Shown here: positions 33,195 through 41,764 of the stretch, in pieces
How the letters are laid out: each line of letters begins with the position of its first letter
Position numbering within the stretch: position 1 is the first letter of the stretch
The notes under the pieces: generated by a model
The model's database searches: none
Told to the model about the DNA's origin: nothing
Seen by the model: the letters and a program-made list of their open reading frames with translations, nothing else
Position numbers and translations under genes: made by a program
NCBI GenBank assembly: GCA_023398495.1
Contig: JAEWSG010000128.1
Coordinates: 1-49,162 of the forward strand
DNA from: Bacillota bacterium
GTDB taxonomy: Bacteria > Bacillota > Clostridia > Acetivibrionales > Acetivibrionaceae
Length of the DNA: 49,162 bases
Direction of reading: 5' to 3'

Positions 33195-33656
33195 ATGGAA
33201 CGGCAAAACCTGATAACAGAAGAAAATAGCAGCATCCCAGAACAAAATAAGAACCGAAAATTTATTGATACTGACAGTTTCCAGTATAACTCACAGGATC
33301 TTGACCAGGAACAAAAGGTTGACGTTAATCCGGTCCAATTAAATACTCAGAATGTCAATGTTTATGTTAAAAATGAAAAGCTGGACTATTCCGGAAAAAT
33401 AAGCGGTACCACAATTCTGAAGAAGAACAAATTCAGTGTTGAATATGCAAACATATATTTGTACTTTGGACAAAAATGTGGGTTACCGGTATATGAGACC
33501 AATTCAGACAATAATGGAAATTTTATCATAGATGATTTACCACCAGGTTATTATATTATTTATGCACAGCTTGGAAATACCTTAAAATGCCAATCAAATT
33601 ATATTAAAGTTTTACCTGGTCAAACTATACATCAAACTTTATCATTAAGTGAATAG
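33195..33656 (+). CDS. Carboxypeptidase regulatory-like (Cna-B-type) domain protein
   Basis: 153 residues. A hydrophilic N-terminal half (Gln/Asn-rich) precedes a beta-sandwich domain: GKISGTTILKKNKFSVEYAN, then IYLYFGQKCGLPVYETNSD, DNNGNFIIDDLPPGYYIIYA and VLPGQTIHQTLSL. The GxF-x-ddLPpGxYxiyA pattern is characteristic of carboxypeptidase-regulatory and collagen-binding-B-like domains. There is no signal peptide, so it may sit inside the spore or cell. It is likely co-transcribed with the low-complexity gene upstream. The start has AAAGGAAGTG nearby. Confidence 0.78.
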   Translation: MERQNLITEENSSIPEQNKNRKFIDTDSFQYNSQDLDQEQKVDVNPVQLNTQNVNVYVKNEKLDYSGKISGTTILKKNKFSVEYANIYLYFGQKCGLPVYETNSDNNGNFIIDDLPPGYYIIYAQLGNTLKCQSNYIKVLPGQTIHQTLSLSE

Positions 33657-33699
33657 ATTTAACTTTAGTGTACGTTATCCATACTTATAAATAGAAATA

Positions 33700-33734
33700 C
33701 TCCCAAAGTATATATTTGTGTATACATTTGGGAG
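33700..33734. terminator. Convergent-gene terminator
   Basis: CTCCCAAAGTATA (33700-33712) and TATACATTTGGGAG (33721-33734) form a stem with one mismatch region, placed between a plus-strand and a minus-strand gene. Confidence 0.7.
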
Positions 33735-33805
33735 CATCTCTATTATATGCATTCTTAAAAATAAGTTTATTTTCTTAACAATACTGTTTAGAAAAATTGT
33801 TCCAC

Positions 33806-34927
33806 TTAGTTCATACTATTTATTCTGGTTTTAGCATACCCCGCATAGGAGCTCGACGGGTATTTTGATATAACTTCATTAAGAGCTTCCAAAGCTTTTT
33901 GCTTATTGTCTGTCTCCATTAAGCAGACACCCCTGTAATAAGTTGTTGCACCTGAATTTTTCCATTCGCTAATATACGCTGTAACTCTATCAAATTTGTC
34001 GAGAGCTTTCTTAAACTGTTTGTCTTTGTATAAATCCTTTCCCTGTATGAATAATTCATTGGCTGCTTTCTCCATTGCCTGCTCCCGCAAGCTATCGTAT
34101 TTCTCTTTTTCAATCCCCTTATATTCCACAGTTCTTAATGCTGTCAACAGATCAGCAGCTGCTACATAATTTTTATTTATGACCAACTTGTCTATTTCCA
34201 GCAATTTAGCAGTATTAGAATAGTTTTGCGTACTCTTTTTGAATTCATCAAGTTCTTGCGATAACGTTTTATACTCTTTATTCAAGTCATTGTACTTTTG
34301 CTCAAAATCTTCTTTATTATCATTTGCTGAGGGTTTATTATTATAATCTGATATAACTGGTGCTGCCTCTCCCGAATTAATTAATGCATTAATCAGAAAA
34401 AACACGAGCAAACCGGCAATGAAACCAATAATATATTTCACAAGATCGTTTTTTAGTATTTGTCTTATAGCGGATACAGAACTTTTTGAAGGAGAAGCAG
34501 TAGCAGCAGTTTTTTTAACTTTACCTGAAGCTGCATGCTTATTTTTCCCATTCCCCTTCTTATTCTCATTAACATTATCAGATTGACTGTAATTGGGATC
34601 TATAACCTTCATATAAGATAAAGCTTTATTATTTTTTTCTATGCCCAATACCTTTTCAAATTTCTCTCTCGCCTTTGCATAATCCCCCATACTGGCATAT
34701 AACAGCCCTAACAAATTTATTGCCTCACAAAAATCAGGATTCAAAGAAATGGCTTTTTTGAGTTCAATTACAGCAATATCTTCACTCTTTGTCCGAAGAT
34801 CGTCTAATGCTTTGTTATACAGTAAAACAGAGTTTTTTAAGTTGTCAGGCATGTTCAAGTCGGCTTTTTTCAGCTTTTCAAGGTCTATAGGTGTAAAGTT
34901 CTTTAGCTCCTGCTTAAAGTCAATCAT
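33806..34927 (-). CDS. TPR protein with one membrane segment
   Basis: 373 residues. The N-terminal ~110 contain TPR helices (AVIELKKAISLNPDFCEAIN, LLYASMGDYAKAREKFEKVL). A Lys/Asn/Ser linker follows, then one membrane segment (IIGFIAGLLVFFLINALI, about residue 165). The distal side has a coiled coil (YNDLNKEYKTLSQELDEFKK) and further TPR-like repeats (FDRVTAYISEWKNSGATTYY to EALNEVISKYPSSS). It is probably a membrane scaffold. The start lies four bases after the folC stop, with AAGGGGTG inside the end of folC, so they are co-expressed. Its function is unknown. Confidence 0.88.
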   Translation of the reverse strand: MIDFKQELKNFTPIDLEKLKKADLNMPDNLKNSVLLYNKALDDLRTKSEDIAVIELKKAISLNPDFCEAINLLGLLYASMGDYAKAREKFEKVLGIEKNNKALSYMKVIDPNYSQSDNVNENKKGNGKNKHAASGKVKKTAATASPSKSSVSAIRQILKNDLVKYIIGFIAGLLVFFLINALINSGEAAPVISDYNNKPSANDNKEDFEQKYNDLNKEYKTLSQELDEFKKSTQNYSNTAKLLEIDKLVINKNYVAAADLLTALRTVEYKGIEKEKYDSLREQAMEKAANELFIQGKDLYKDKQFKKALDKFDRVTAYISEWKNSGATTYYRGVCLMETDNKQKALEALNEVISKYPSSSYAGYAKTRINSMN

Positions 34928-34931
34928 AAAT

Positions 34932-36233
34932 TCACCCCTTACTTTTTTTTGCTAATTTCTCAAACAAAAAACTTCTGATCTTTCCTATATAATAAAGTGA
35001 GCCGTAAGCACATATTATCCCATCAGAAGGGACAAGTTCCAAAGCGGCTTTTACTGCTCCTTCAATTGTATCATTTTCCAATACATTTTTACAATACTGT
35101 GAAACAAAACCTGCCATTTCTTTTGAAGACAAAGCCCTCGGACTATCAGGTGCTACTGTTATATAGCCAGACGCAACAGGTAATGTCGGTTCGATAATTG
35201 ATTTAACATCCTTATCCTTCAGAGCACCAACGATAAAAAGTATTTTCTTTCCGGGAAAATATGCTTTCAATACATTTGATAGTGCCAAAGCACCTTCACC
35301 GTTATGTGCCCCGTCAATGAGAAAAATCGGATTTTTGCTCAGTACTTCAAGTCTTCCGGGCCATTTCGCATTCATAAGTCCTTTTTTTATACTTTCTTCA
35401 GATATCCTATATCCTTTTTTCCCAAGCAGTTCTATTACGTTTAATGCAATTACAGCGTTTTTTACCTGGTGCTCACCTAACAGCGATATGTATAAAGATT
35501 TCCATTCCCTATATATAAATTCCTGCCCATCTATAGAAAAATCTTTTATTTCTATAGTATTAAAGTCAACAACATGCATTTTGGCCTTTTTATTTTCACA
35601 TACATCACTGATAACCTTCATCACTTCACTATTTTGAGGAAAAATAACTACATCCGCTCCAGCTTTTATAATTCCTGCTTTTTCAAAGGCTATCTTTTCT
35701 AAAGTGTCTCCAAGCCTGTCCATATGATCATAACTAATAGTTGTTATAACTGACACCAAAGCTTCTTTAATTACATTTGTGGCGTCAAATCTCCCGCCAA
35801 GCCCCACTTCAAGAACAACAACATCACATCCCATCTCATAGAAGTATTGAAAAGCAATTGCCATCACTATTTCAAACTCTGTAGGATATATCCCATGCTT
35901 CAAAATCATAGCATCAACATTTTCTTTAACAAAGGCTGTGAGTCTAGCAAGTTCCTCTCCTTCTATCTCTGAGGAATTTATTTTAATACGCTCATTGAAG
36001 CGTTCGATACTTGGAGAAGTAAATACACCGACCTTATATCCTGCTTCAATAAGAATACTGCTGATAAATGTTACTGTTGAACCTTTGCCATTGGTACCTG
36101 CCACATGAATGCACCTGAGCTTGTCCTGCGGATTTCCCATCAAGTCAAGTAAGGTCTTAATGCTTTCAAGTCCAAGTTTAATCCCAAATTTCAATGTACC
36201 ATGAATATAATTTAAGGCGTTATCGTAATTCAT
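34932..36233 (-). CDS. folC: Bifunctional folylpolyglutamate/dihydrofolate synthase
   Basis: 433 residues, typical for FolC. It adds glutamate to folates (and may make dihydrofolate from dihydropteroate) using ATP. Motifs: P-loop HVAGTNGKGSTVTFISSIL near residue 43, VGVFTSPSIERFNERIKI, VVLEVGLGGRFDATNVI, ISYDHMDRLGDTLEKIAFEK with its Mg-binding His, and DGAHNGEGALAL in the C-terminal domain. It is followed by the TPR gene and lies about 83 bp downstream of secA. Confidence 0.96.
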   Translation of the reverse strand: MNYDNALNYIHGTLKFGIKLGLESIKTLLDLMGNPQDKLRCIHVAGTNGKGSTVTFISSILIEAGYKVGVFTSPSIERFNERIKINSSEIEGEELARLTAFVKENVDAMILKHGIYPTEFEIVMAIAFQYFYEMGCDVVVLEVGLGGRFDATNVIKEALVSVITTISYDHMDRLGDTLEKIAFEKAGIIKAGADVVIFPQNSEVMKVISDVCENKKAKMHVVDFNTIEIKDFSIDGQEFIYREWKSLYISLLGEHQVKNAVIALNVIELLGKKGYRISEESIKKGLMNAKWPGRLEVLSKNPIFLIDGAHNGEGALALSNVLKAYFPGKKILFIVGALKDKDVKSIIEPTLPVASGYITVAPDSPRALSSKEMAGFVSQYCKNVLENDTIEGAVKAALELVPSDGIICAYGSLYYIGKIRSFLFEKLAKKSKG

Positions 36234-36260
36234 TTACTGTCACTTGTCCCCTCATACTAA

Positions 36261-36288
36261 AATTGTGATGGCCAAAGCCATCACAATT
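36261..36288. terminator. secA terminator
   Basis: Perfect 12-bp arms AATTGTGATGGC and GCCATCACAATT with a CAAA loop lie after the secA stop. T tracts flank it in both directions. It may limit read-through into folC. Confidence 0.82.
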
Positions 36289-36316
36289 TTTCTTTATTTT
36301 CTACAGATCAAAATAA

Positions 36317-39058
36317 TTACGCATTTTCTCCACAGCACTTTTTATACTTCTTGCCGCTGCCGCATGGACACAAGTCATTTCTGCCAATTTTATCCTTCTG
36401 ACTCTTAACAACCGGCTTTTTAGCTTCATCTCCGTGTGATGCCTCTATTGGTTCTGCCACCTTCTCACGCTTTGGTGCATCCTTTTCACGGTTCATATGA
36501 GTATTAAGGATTACTTTTACCGAATCCAACTGGATATTTCTATTCATTTCTTCAAACATGTCAAAGCCTTCAAATTTATACTCAATTACCGGATCTCTCT
36601 GTCCGTAAGCCCTCAAATGAATTCCGTGCTTGAGCTGATCCATTGCATCAATATGGTCCATCCATTTCTGATCTACAATTCTTAAAAGAACAACTCTTTC
36701 AAGCTCTCTCATAAGTTCAGAACCAAATTCATTCTCTTTCTCTTCATATCTCTGTGTCAGTATAGCAAGAATCTTTTCTTTTAAGCTTTCCGGTGTCATT
36801 CCTTCCATTTCATCTTTGGATATATCCAATGCACCCACAGGGACATAACCCCCTTCTGCAAAGGATCTTATACCCTCCCAATCCCAATAGTCAGGCACAG
36901 GACTTTCGCTGCAATACATCTGTACTATATTATCAGCTATACCCTCTATCATCTTCATAAAGCTATCCTTTAAACTCTCTCCATTTAAAACTCTTCTTCT
37001 TTGAGAATAAATTACTTCTCTTTGTTTATTCATTACATCATCATACTGAAGGACATTCTTTCTTATTCCAAAGTTTTTACCTTCAACTTTTTTCTGTGCA
37101 TTTTCAATCGCACTTGAAAGCATTCTGTGCTCGATAGCCTGATCGTCCTCAAGTCCTAGAGCATTTACTATTCCTGTAAGTCTATCCGAACCGAAGAGTC
37201 TCATCAAGTCATCTTCTAAAGATATATAAAACCTTGAAGAACCAACATCTCCCTGACGCCCGGATCTACCCCTCAACTGATTGTCAATACGCCTTGATTC
37301 ATGTCTTTCTGTACCAATTATATGGAGACCTCCCGCAGCAACTACTTTATCTCGTTCCGAGCTGATTTTTCCCTTAAAGCCTTCATGGAGTTCCCTATAT
37401 ACAGCCCTTGCTGCCAGAATTTCCTGATCATCCGTATCATTAAACCCTGTAGCATGATTGATTAATTCGTCATTATAACCTTTCTTTCTCATTTCCTGTT
37501 TGGCCATAAACTCAGCATTACCACCTAACACTATGTCTGTACCACGACCGGCCATATTAGTTGCTATTGTAACAGCACCATACTCACCTGCCTGTGCAAT
37601 AATTTCCGCTTCCTTCTCATGGTATTTGGCGTTTAATACCTGATGTCGGATTCCCCTCTTTTTGAGTATTGAGCTTAACAATTCAGACTTTTCAATGGAT
37701 ATTGTACCAATAAGTGCAGGCTGTCCTTTACTGTTACACTCCATTATATCATTTATAACTGCGTTAAACTTGCCCATTTCATTCTTATAGACACTATCAG
37801 GATAATCAATCCTGGTAATAGGCTTATTTGTTGGAATTACTATAACATCGAGCTTGTATATATCCTGAAATTCCTGTTCTTCAGTAAGAGCTGTACCAGT
37901 CATACCGGAAAGCTTTGTATACATCCTGAAATAGTTCTGAAAAGTAATTGTAGCAAGTGTCTTACTCTCCCTCTCAACCTTTACCCCTTCCTTAGCTTCA
38001 ATTGCTTGATGAAGTCCGTCACTATAACGCCTTCCATACATCAAACGTCCTGTATTTTCATCAACTATTATAATTTCTCCATCTTTATTAACATAATCTT
38101 TATTCAGCTTCATAATACCATGAGCCCTCAAGGCTTGATTAATATGATGTGAAATTGTAAGATTGTCTGTATCTGACAAATTCTCGATTCCAAAGAAGGA
38201 TTCTGCCTTTTTTACACCCTCTGCCGTAAGTGTAGCAGTATTTGCCTTTTCATCAACAATATAGTCAGCTTCTATATCATCATTATCCTGTTTGTCATCT
38301 AACTGTGTGAACACCTTAACTTTAAGCCTTCTGACAAAGGAATCTGTTATCTTATATAGATCAGTGGATTTATCTCCGGCTCCTGAAATTATAAGCGGTG
38401 TTCTTGCCTCATCGATAAGAATACTGTCCACTTCGTCTACAATTGCATAGTGCAGGTCCCTTTGAACCATATCCTGCTTGTAAATAACCATATTATCTCT
38501 AAGGTAATCAAACCCAAGTTCGTTATTAGTTCCGTAAGTAATATCACAATTATATGCTGCTCTTCTTTCATTATTATCAAGACCATGTACAATTAGCCCT
38601 ACTGATAGCCCAAGGAAATTATATACTTTGCCCATCCATTCACTATCACGTTTTGCAAGATAATCATTTACTGTTACTACATGAACCCCTTTTCCTTCGA
38701 GAGCATTCAGAAATACCGGAAGTGTAGCAACCAGGGTCTTACCTTCTCCTGTTCTCATTTCAGCTATTCTACCCTGGTGAAGAACAATACCTCCAATAAG
38801 TTGGACTTTAAAGTGTCTCATTCCAAGAACTCTCCAGGATGCTTCCCTCATAACTGCAAAAGCTTCTGGAAGAATATCATTAAGTGTTTCTCCTTCTTGA
38901 AGCCTCTTTCTTAACTCCTGAGTTTTTCCTTTGAGTTGCTCATCATTTAAAGCCTTTATTTCAGGTTCAAAACTATCTATCTTTTCTACTATCGGCATTA
39001 TTCTTTTTAGCTCTCTATCGCTATAACTGCCTATAATCTTCTCAATTAATCTCTTCAT
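36317..39058 (-). CDS. secA: Preprotein translocase ATPase SecA
   Basis: 913 residues from the ATG at 39058, which has GGAGG eight bases upstream; an extra 16 in-frame residues upstream lack a site. It is the ATP-driven motor of the Sec pathway. Motifs: EMRTGEGKTLVATLP (Walker A), VDEVDSILIDEARTPLIISG (Walker B and beyond), TNMAGRGTDIVLGG, GLHIIGTERHESRRIDNQLR, and the C-terminal zinc-binding tail NDLCPCGSGKKYKKCC. Length is slightly above the usual ~840, mainly from inserted loops. It is essential. Confidence 0.97.
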   Translation of the reverse strand: MKRLIEKIIGSYSDRELKRIMPIVEKIDSFEPEIKALNDEQLKGKTQELRKRLQEGETLNDILPEAFAVMREASWRVLGMRHFKVQLIGGIVLHQGRIAEMRTGEGKTLVATLPVFLNALEGKGVHVVTVNDYLAKRDSEWMGKVYNFLGLSVGLIVHGLDNNERRAAYNCDITYGTNNELGFDYLRDNMVIYKQDMVQRDLHYAIVDEVDSILIDEARTPLIISGAGDKSTDLYKITDSFVRRLKVKVFTQLDDKQDNDDIEADYIVDEKANTATLTAEGVKKAESFFGIENLSDTDNLTISHHINQALRAHGIMKLNKDYVNKDGEIIIVDENTGRLMYGRRYSDGLHQAIEAKEGVKVERESKTLATITFQNYFRMYTKLSGMTGTALTEEQEFQDIYKLDVIVIPTNKPITRIDYPDSVYKNEMGKFNAVINDIMECNSKGQPALIGTISIEKSELLSSILKKRGIRHQVLNAKYHEKEAEIIAQAGEYGAVTIATNMAGRGTDIVLGGNAEFMAKQEMRKKGYNDELINHATGFNDTDDQEILAARAVYRELHEGFKGKISSERDKVVAAGGLHIIGTERHESRRIDNQLRGRSGRQGDVGSSRFYISLEDDLMRLFGSDRLTGIVNALGLEDDQAIEHRMLSSAIENAQKKVEGKNFGIRKNVLQYDDVMNKQREVIYSQRRRVLNGESLKDSFMKMIEGIADNIVQMYCSESPVPDYWDWEGIRSFAEGGYVPVGALDISKDEMEGMTPESLKEKILAILTQRYEEKENEFGSELMRELERVVLLRIVDQKWMDHIDAMDQLKHGIHLRAYGQRDPVIEYKFEGFDMFEEMNRNIQLDSVKVILNTHMNREKDAPKREKVAEPIEASHGDEAKKPVVKSQKDKIGRNDLCPCGSGKKYKKCCGENA

Positions 39059-39088
39059 AAACAAAACCTCCAAATATTTTTTATCAGT

Positions 39089-39146
39089 ACTAGTGCTTTT
39101 GAACATAATTCATTTCTAGAATTTTATTTTGTTAATCAGCACTAGT
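39089..39146. repeat. Palindromic repeat element, copy 2 (short form)
   Basis: The element is bounded by ACTAGTGC (39089-39096) and GCACTAGT (39139-39146). It joins the left arm of one palindrome of copy 1 (CATAATTCATTTC) directly to the right arm of the other (TCTAGAATTTTATTTTGTTAATC). As in copy 1, it abuts the stop codon of the upstream gene (here the DUF5317 gene) and precedes the next minus-strand gene (secA). Confidence 0.72.
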
Positions 39147-39757
39147 TACTTACTGTTGCACTGTACTTCGGTATTCTTCAACTTATCGACTTCATTATAT
39201 AAACAAAACTGCAAACACAATACAAATAATCCTACCGCTACAATAATATCTCCAATACTTATCAAAGGCATTCCCAAACCCAAGAATCCGGGAAGACTTA
39301 TTACATCGGCCAAAAACGGCAGCTTGGTAGCAACATTAATGACTGCATGTTTGTTGTCTGCACCCCTTACTATTAAGTCAATATACTCCGCCAGATATGC
39401 TTTATCACCTAAGAGGCTTATATCTACAGGCATCCTTCCACCATTAAACATCATTACCAAGGCGTTTGACAAAGCACCCAGACCAATAAACCAAAGTCCG
39501 ATATATCTTCTGTTCGCCCAGACCAGCAAAAATACAAAACCAAATACCGCACTGTTAATTATCAGTGCAACAGGCATATTAAATTTTAATCCTTTTGCTT
39601 CCGCAATACTGGATAGAATCTGCAAAACCAAACCTGGCAATAACAGCCACGGACTTTTAAACTTAATGTTATTAATGCTTGGATTGCCGCCTTTAACTCT
39701 GCTAACAACTATTCCAATGAGTAAAGCAGAAAATATTACAGTAACATAAAGCATCAT
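39146..39757 (-). CDS. DUF5317 family membrane protein
   Basis: About 203 residues with five or six membrane segments and the clostridial DUF5317 pattern: a short N-terminal segment, GNPSINNIKFKSPWLLLPGL, FNGGRMPVDISLLGD and a C-terminal FLGLGMPLISIGDIIVAVGL. I chose the ATG at 39757 (or 39754), which follows AGAGGTGAT; a 27-residue upstream extension is less likely. It lies directly upstream of secA in the same direction. Its function is unknown. Confidence 0.82.
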   Translation of the reverse strand: MMLYVTVIFSALLIGIVVSRVKGGNPSINNIKFKSPWLLLPGLVLQILSSIAEAKGLKFNMPVALIINSAVFGFVFLLVWANRRYIGLWFIGLGALSNALVMMFNGGRMPVDISLLGDKAYLAEYIDLIVRGADNKHAVINVATKLPFLADVISLPGFLGLGMPLISIGDIIVAVGLFVLCLQFCLYNEVDKLKNTEVQCNSK

Positions 39758-39883
39758 ATCACCTCTATTAAGTTCAGAGTATATGAAAAATCCCAAAAGA
39801 ATCCACACTCTCACGGTTTTCATACCTTTGTCAAACAAACCTTTAATCTCAAAGGCTAAAAACCATGAAATAAGATTTATTCT

Positions 39884-40297
39884 TTAATTGATACAAACCG
39901 GAGGAGATAAATCAGAACGGTACAAAAGAATATCCTTTTTTGATATTTTTAAAACAGTAATCAGAATAAGGAACAAAGACAACAAGAGCGTTGCCAATTC
40001 CATCATTCTCTTATCAGGAAATAACCATAATTTAATACCATTACCACCTGAGCGTTCTTTAAAGGAAAGATTAGTGAATTTTATACTTGAAAAAAGAGTA
40101 GAACTCACCTTCAACTCCTGCTTTTTACTTAAGCATCTGAGCTGAGCATCGTTTAACTCCCCTTCGAAACCTAAAACTACATCCATTACTTCTTTGGTTA
40201 AAATGGAAGGATCGCATAAAATCCCTGTTAAATTTATGATACCATCTGAAGTCAGTGCTGACAAAATCAACAAGCTGATAAATAGTTTTCTTAACAT
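39884..40297 (-). CDS. Small membrane protein, function unknown
   Basis: 137 residues. It has an N-terminal signal-like hydrophobic stretch (LFISLLILSALTSDGIINL), a ~70-residue extracytoplasmic part with two Cys (LCDPS and LRCLSKK), and a C-terminal membrane segment (LATLLLSLFLILITVLKI) ending in a short cytoplasmic tail. A GGGAAGG site precedes the ATG. It stands between the YerC-type regulator and the DUF5317 gene on the same strand. I do not recognise the family. Confidence 0.7.
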   Translation of the reverse strand: MLRKLFISLLILSALTSDGIINLTGILCDPSILTKEVMDVVLGFEGELNDAQLRCLSKKQELKVSSTLFSSIKFTNLSFKERSGGNGIKLWLFPDKRMMELATLLLSLFLILITVLKISKKDILLYRSDLSPPVCIN

Positions 40298-40372
40298 TTG
40301 TACCTTCCCTTAATTCTTCGTATATAGCAATTTTAACTAATTTTTTAAATATAATCAACAGTTAAATTAATT

Positions 40373-40669
40373 CTAGTCTTTTTTACCAGCCAGCCGGTCA
40401 AGTATTGTCTTGTATCCGTCCGCACCGTAATTCAAAGCCCTGTTTATTCTGCTTATTGTAGCTGTACTGGCACCTGTAGCTTCGCTAATATCTGTGTAAG
40501 TTCTGCCATCCCTTAACATTCTTGCTACTTCAAGACGCTGTGCAAGAGCCTTAATTTCAGCAACAGTACAAATATCCTCAAAAAAATTATAGCATTCTTC
40601 AATATTGTTCAGAAGCAAAATAGCCTCAAACAACTTATCGGTCATATCATCCTTAAGTTTAGAATTCAT
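40373..40669 (-). CDS. YerC/TrpR-like transcriptional regulator
   Basis: 98 residues from the ATG at 40669, which has AGGAG nine bases upstream; the longer frame opens at TTG. The TrpR-superfamily fold is recognisable: ICTVAEIKALAQRLEVARML, then the helix-turn-helix GRTYTDISEATGASTATISR, then INRALNYGADGYKTILDRL. The family (YerC/YecD) is related to the tryptophan repressor, but its ligand is usually unassigned. It is the first gene of a possible minus-strand unit with the small membrane protein. Confidence 0.9.
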   Translation of the reverse strand: MNSKLKDDMTDKLFEAILLLNNIEECYNFFEDICTVAEIKALAQRLEVARMLRDGRTYTDISEATGASTATISRINRALNYGADGYKTILDRLAGKKD

Positions 40670-40714
40670 AAATTCCAACTCCTGTCTACTTTAAGCAGTA
40701 CTAAAATAATAACG

Positions 40715-40781
40715 GCCTCTGATGCTCCTCTGAAATTTATTGCCTTTGAATAAACAAGGAGGAAAAGAGGCAATTTTTTTT
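40715..40781 (+). terminator. Hairpin with eight T, plus strand
   Basis: GCCTCT...AGAGGC outer arms, an inner CTCC/GGAG pairing and a TTTATT/AATAAA stem make a long hairpin followed by eight T. Read on the minus strand, it forms part of the leader of the YerC-type gene. Confidence 0.55.
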
Positions 40782-40975
40782 ATCCTAGTGATTACAATAT
40801 CAGCTTTTTTAAAAAGAGTCAAGAATTCCATATGTATATAAATGGTATAATTTAATGTCCAAACAGCACTATTATCAAGGTTGCACTGTAATAAATTAAT
40901 GTAAAATAAGAAGAAAAACCAGTAGTTTTTTCTTCCCTCTAATGTTATAATACAATTGAGATTCGAATTACTTTT

Positions 40976-41019
40976 AATCCTCGTAGTATTATATAAATGT
41001 ATTATTGAGGATTTTTTTT
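40976..41019 (+). terminator. Intrinsic terminator-like hairpin, plus strand
   Basis: AATCCTC and GAGGATT arms enclose an AT-rich stem, directly followed by a run of eight T (41012-41019). No plus-strand coding gene precedes it. Confidence 0.6.
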
Positions 41020-41300
41020 GAAAACACTCTTAATCCGATATTTTTTCAAGCTATTCTATATATGGTTTCTAACTAATTCAGTTTCTACGTACTATAACTT
41101 TTTTGCTTAGGTTACAATTCTATCCAATAAATAAACCAACTGTGACATAAAAATTCAGTATAAATTTCGAAAAGTAGCGAAATGTTGCTTTTTTTAAAAT
41201 ATTTTGTCGAATTTTATAATATTAAATCGATTTGTTCCATTATTCAACAAATTGATATATATTAATGTCAAGTAATTTTATAAAAGTTACTCCCCTAAAT

Positions 41301-41349
41301 CCCGATGCATTCTCCCTTCTCTTCTTTGGAATGCACGGGGTATTTTTTT
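41301..41349 (+). terminator. Strong intrinsic terminator-like hairpin, plus strand
   Basis: CCCGATGCATTC (41301-41312) pairs with GAATGCACGGG (41329-41339) with one mismatch, followed by GTA and seven T. This is the strongest of the three signals in the gap. Confidence 0.7.
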
Positions 41350-41416
41350 ATCCTTTTTTATACCACCTATTAAGCTTTAAATACGCTAACCTACTCTTTG
41401 ATGTGCCTTCATCTAT

Positions 41417-41616
41417 TGGGTGCATTTAATTTTCGTGAACCATATTATTCCAAAGACTTAAGCTTCGAGGCTGAGAGAATGTAAAACTCGCTACGGGTCG
41501 AATCAAACTCGCTTCGCTCAAACAGTGATTCGACTTTTCCTTCGCTTCGGTTACATTCTCTATAGCCTCTACGCAATGTCCTTTCCATAATATGGTACAC
41601 TATTAAAATATGCACC
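41417..41616. mobile_element. 200-bp MITE with ISKra4-like ends
   Basis: The left end GGGTGCATTTAATTTTCGTG continues into AACCATATTAT and matches the inverted right end of the insertion sequence at 11165 with one difference in 31 bases. The right end ATATGCACC, with subterminal ATGTCCTTTCCATAATATGG, matches the same element. Flanks carry near-identical 9-bp repeats of TTCATCTAT (41408-41416 and 41617-41625). The interior folds: GAGGCT-GAGAATGTAA with TTACATTCTC-AGCCTC, and GTCGAATCA with TGATTCGAC. It has no coding capacity and is probably moved in trans by the ISKra4-like transposase. Confidence 0.82.
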
Positions 41617-41764
41617 TTCATCTATCCTTCGCTGTTTTCACAAATCAAAATAGTATATAATAATAGTATAGATAACGTATGGGTGCTATAAGAATTTAAC
41701 TTTAATTTAAGTTATCAATATAAATCGTTTTTAAAAAAGCATAATATAGAGTGAGGAATTTTCA

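Larger units (their letters stand above)
40670..41764. other. 1.1-kb intergenic region with three hairpin-plus-T-run signals and a MITE
   Basis: No protein gene is visible. The stretch holds three plus-strand hairpins followed by T runs (40715-40781, 40976-41019 and 41301-41349), a GAAGAAAAA/TTTTTTCTTC hairpin (40910-40935), and the 200-bp MITE at 41417-41616. TATAAT with a poor -35 lies near 40854. No plus-strand gene lies upstream to explain the terminators, so one or more small RNAs are possible. Confidence 0.6.

Noticed and set aside
40125..40358. 77-codon open frame overlapping the start of the small membrane protein
   Set aside because: The overlapping frame 39884-40297 has a better ribosome site, a signal-like start and a membrane segment.
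41491..41535. GGGTCGAATC resembles a tRNA T-loop
   Set aside because: It pairs with TGATTCGAC inside the MITE hairpin, and no acceptor, D-arm or anticodon arm is present.
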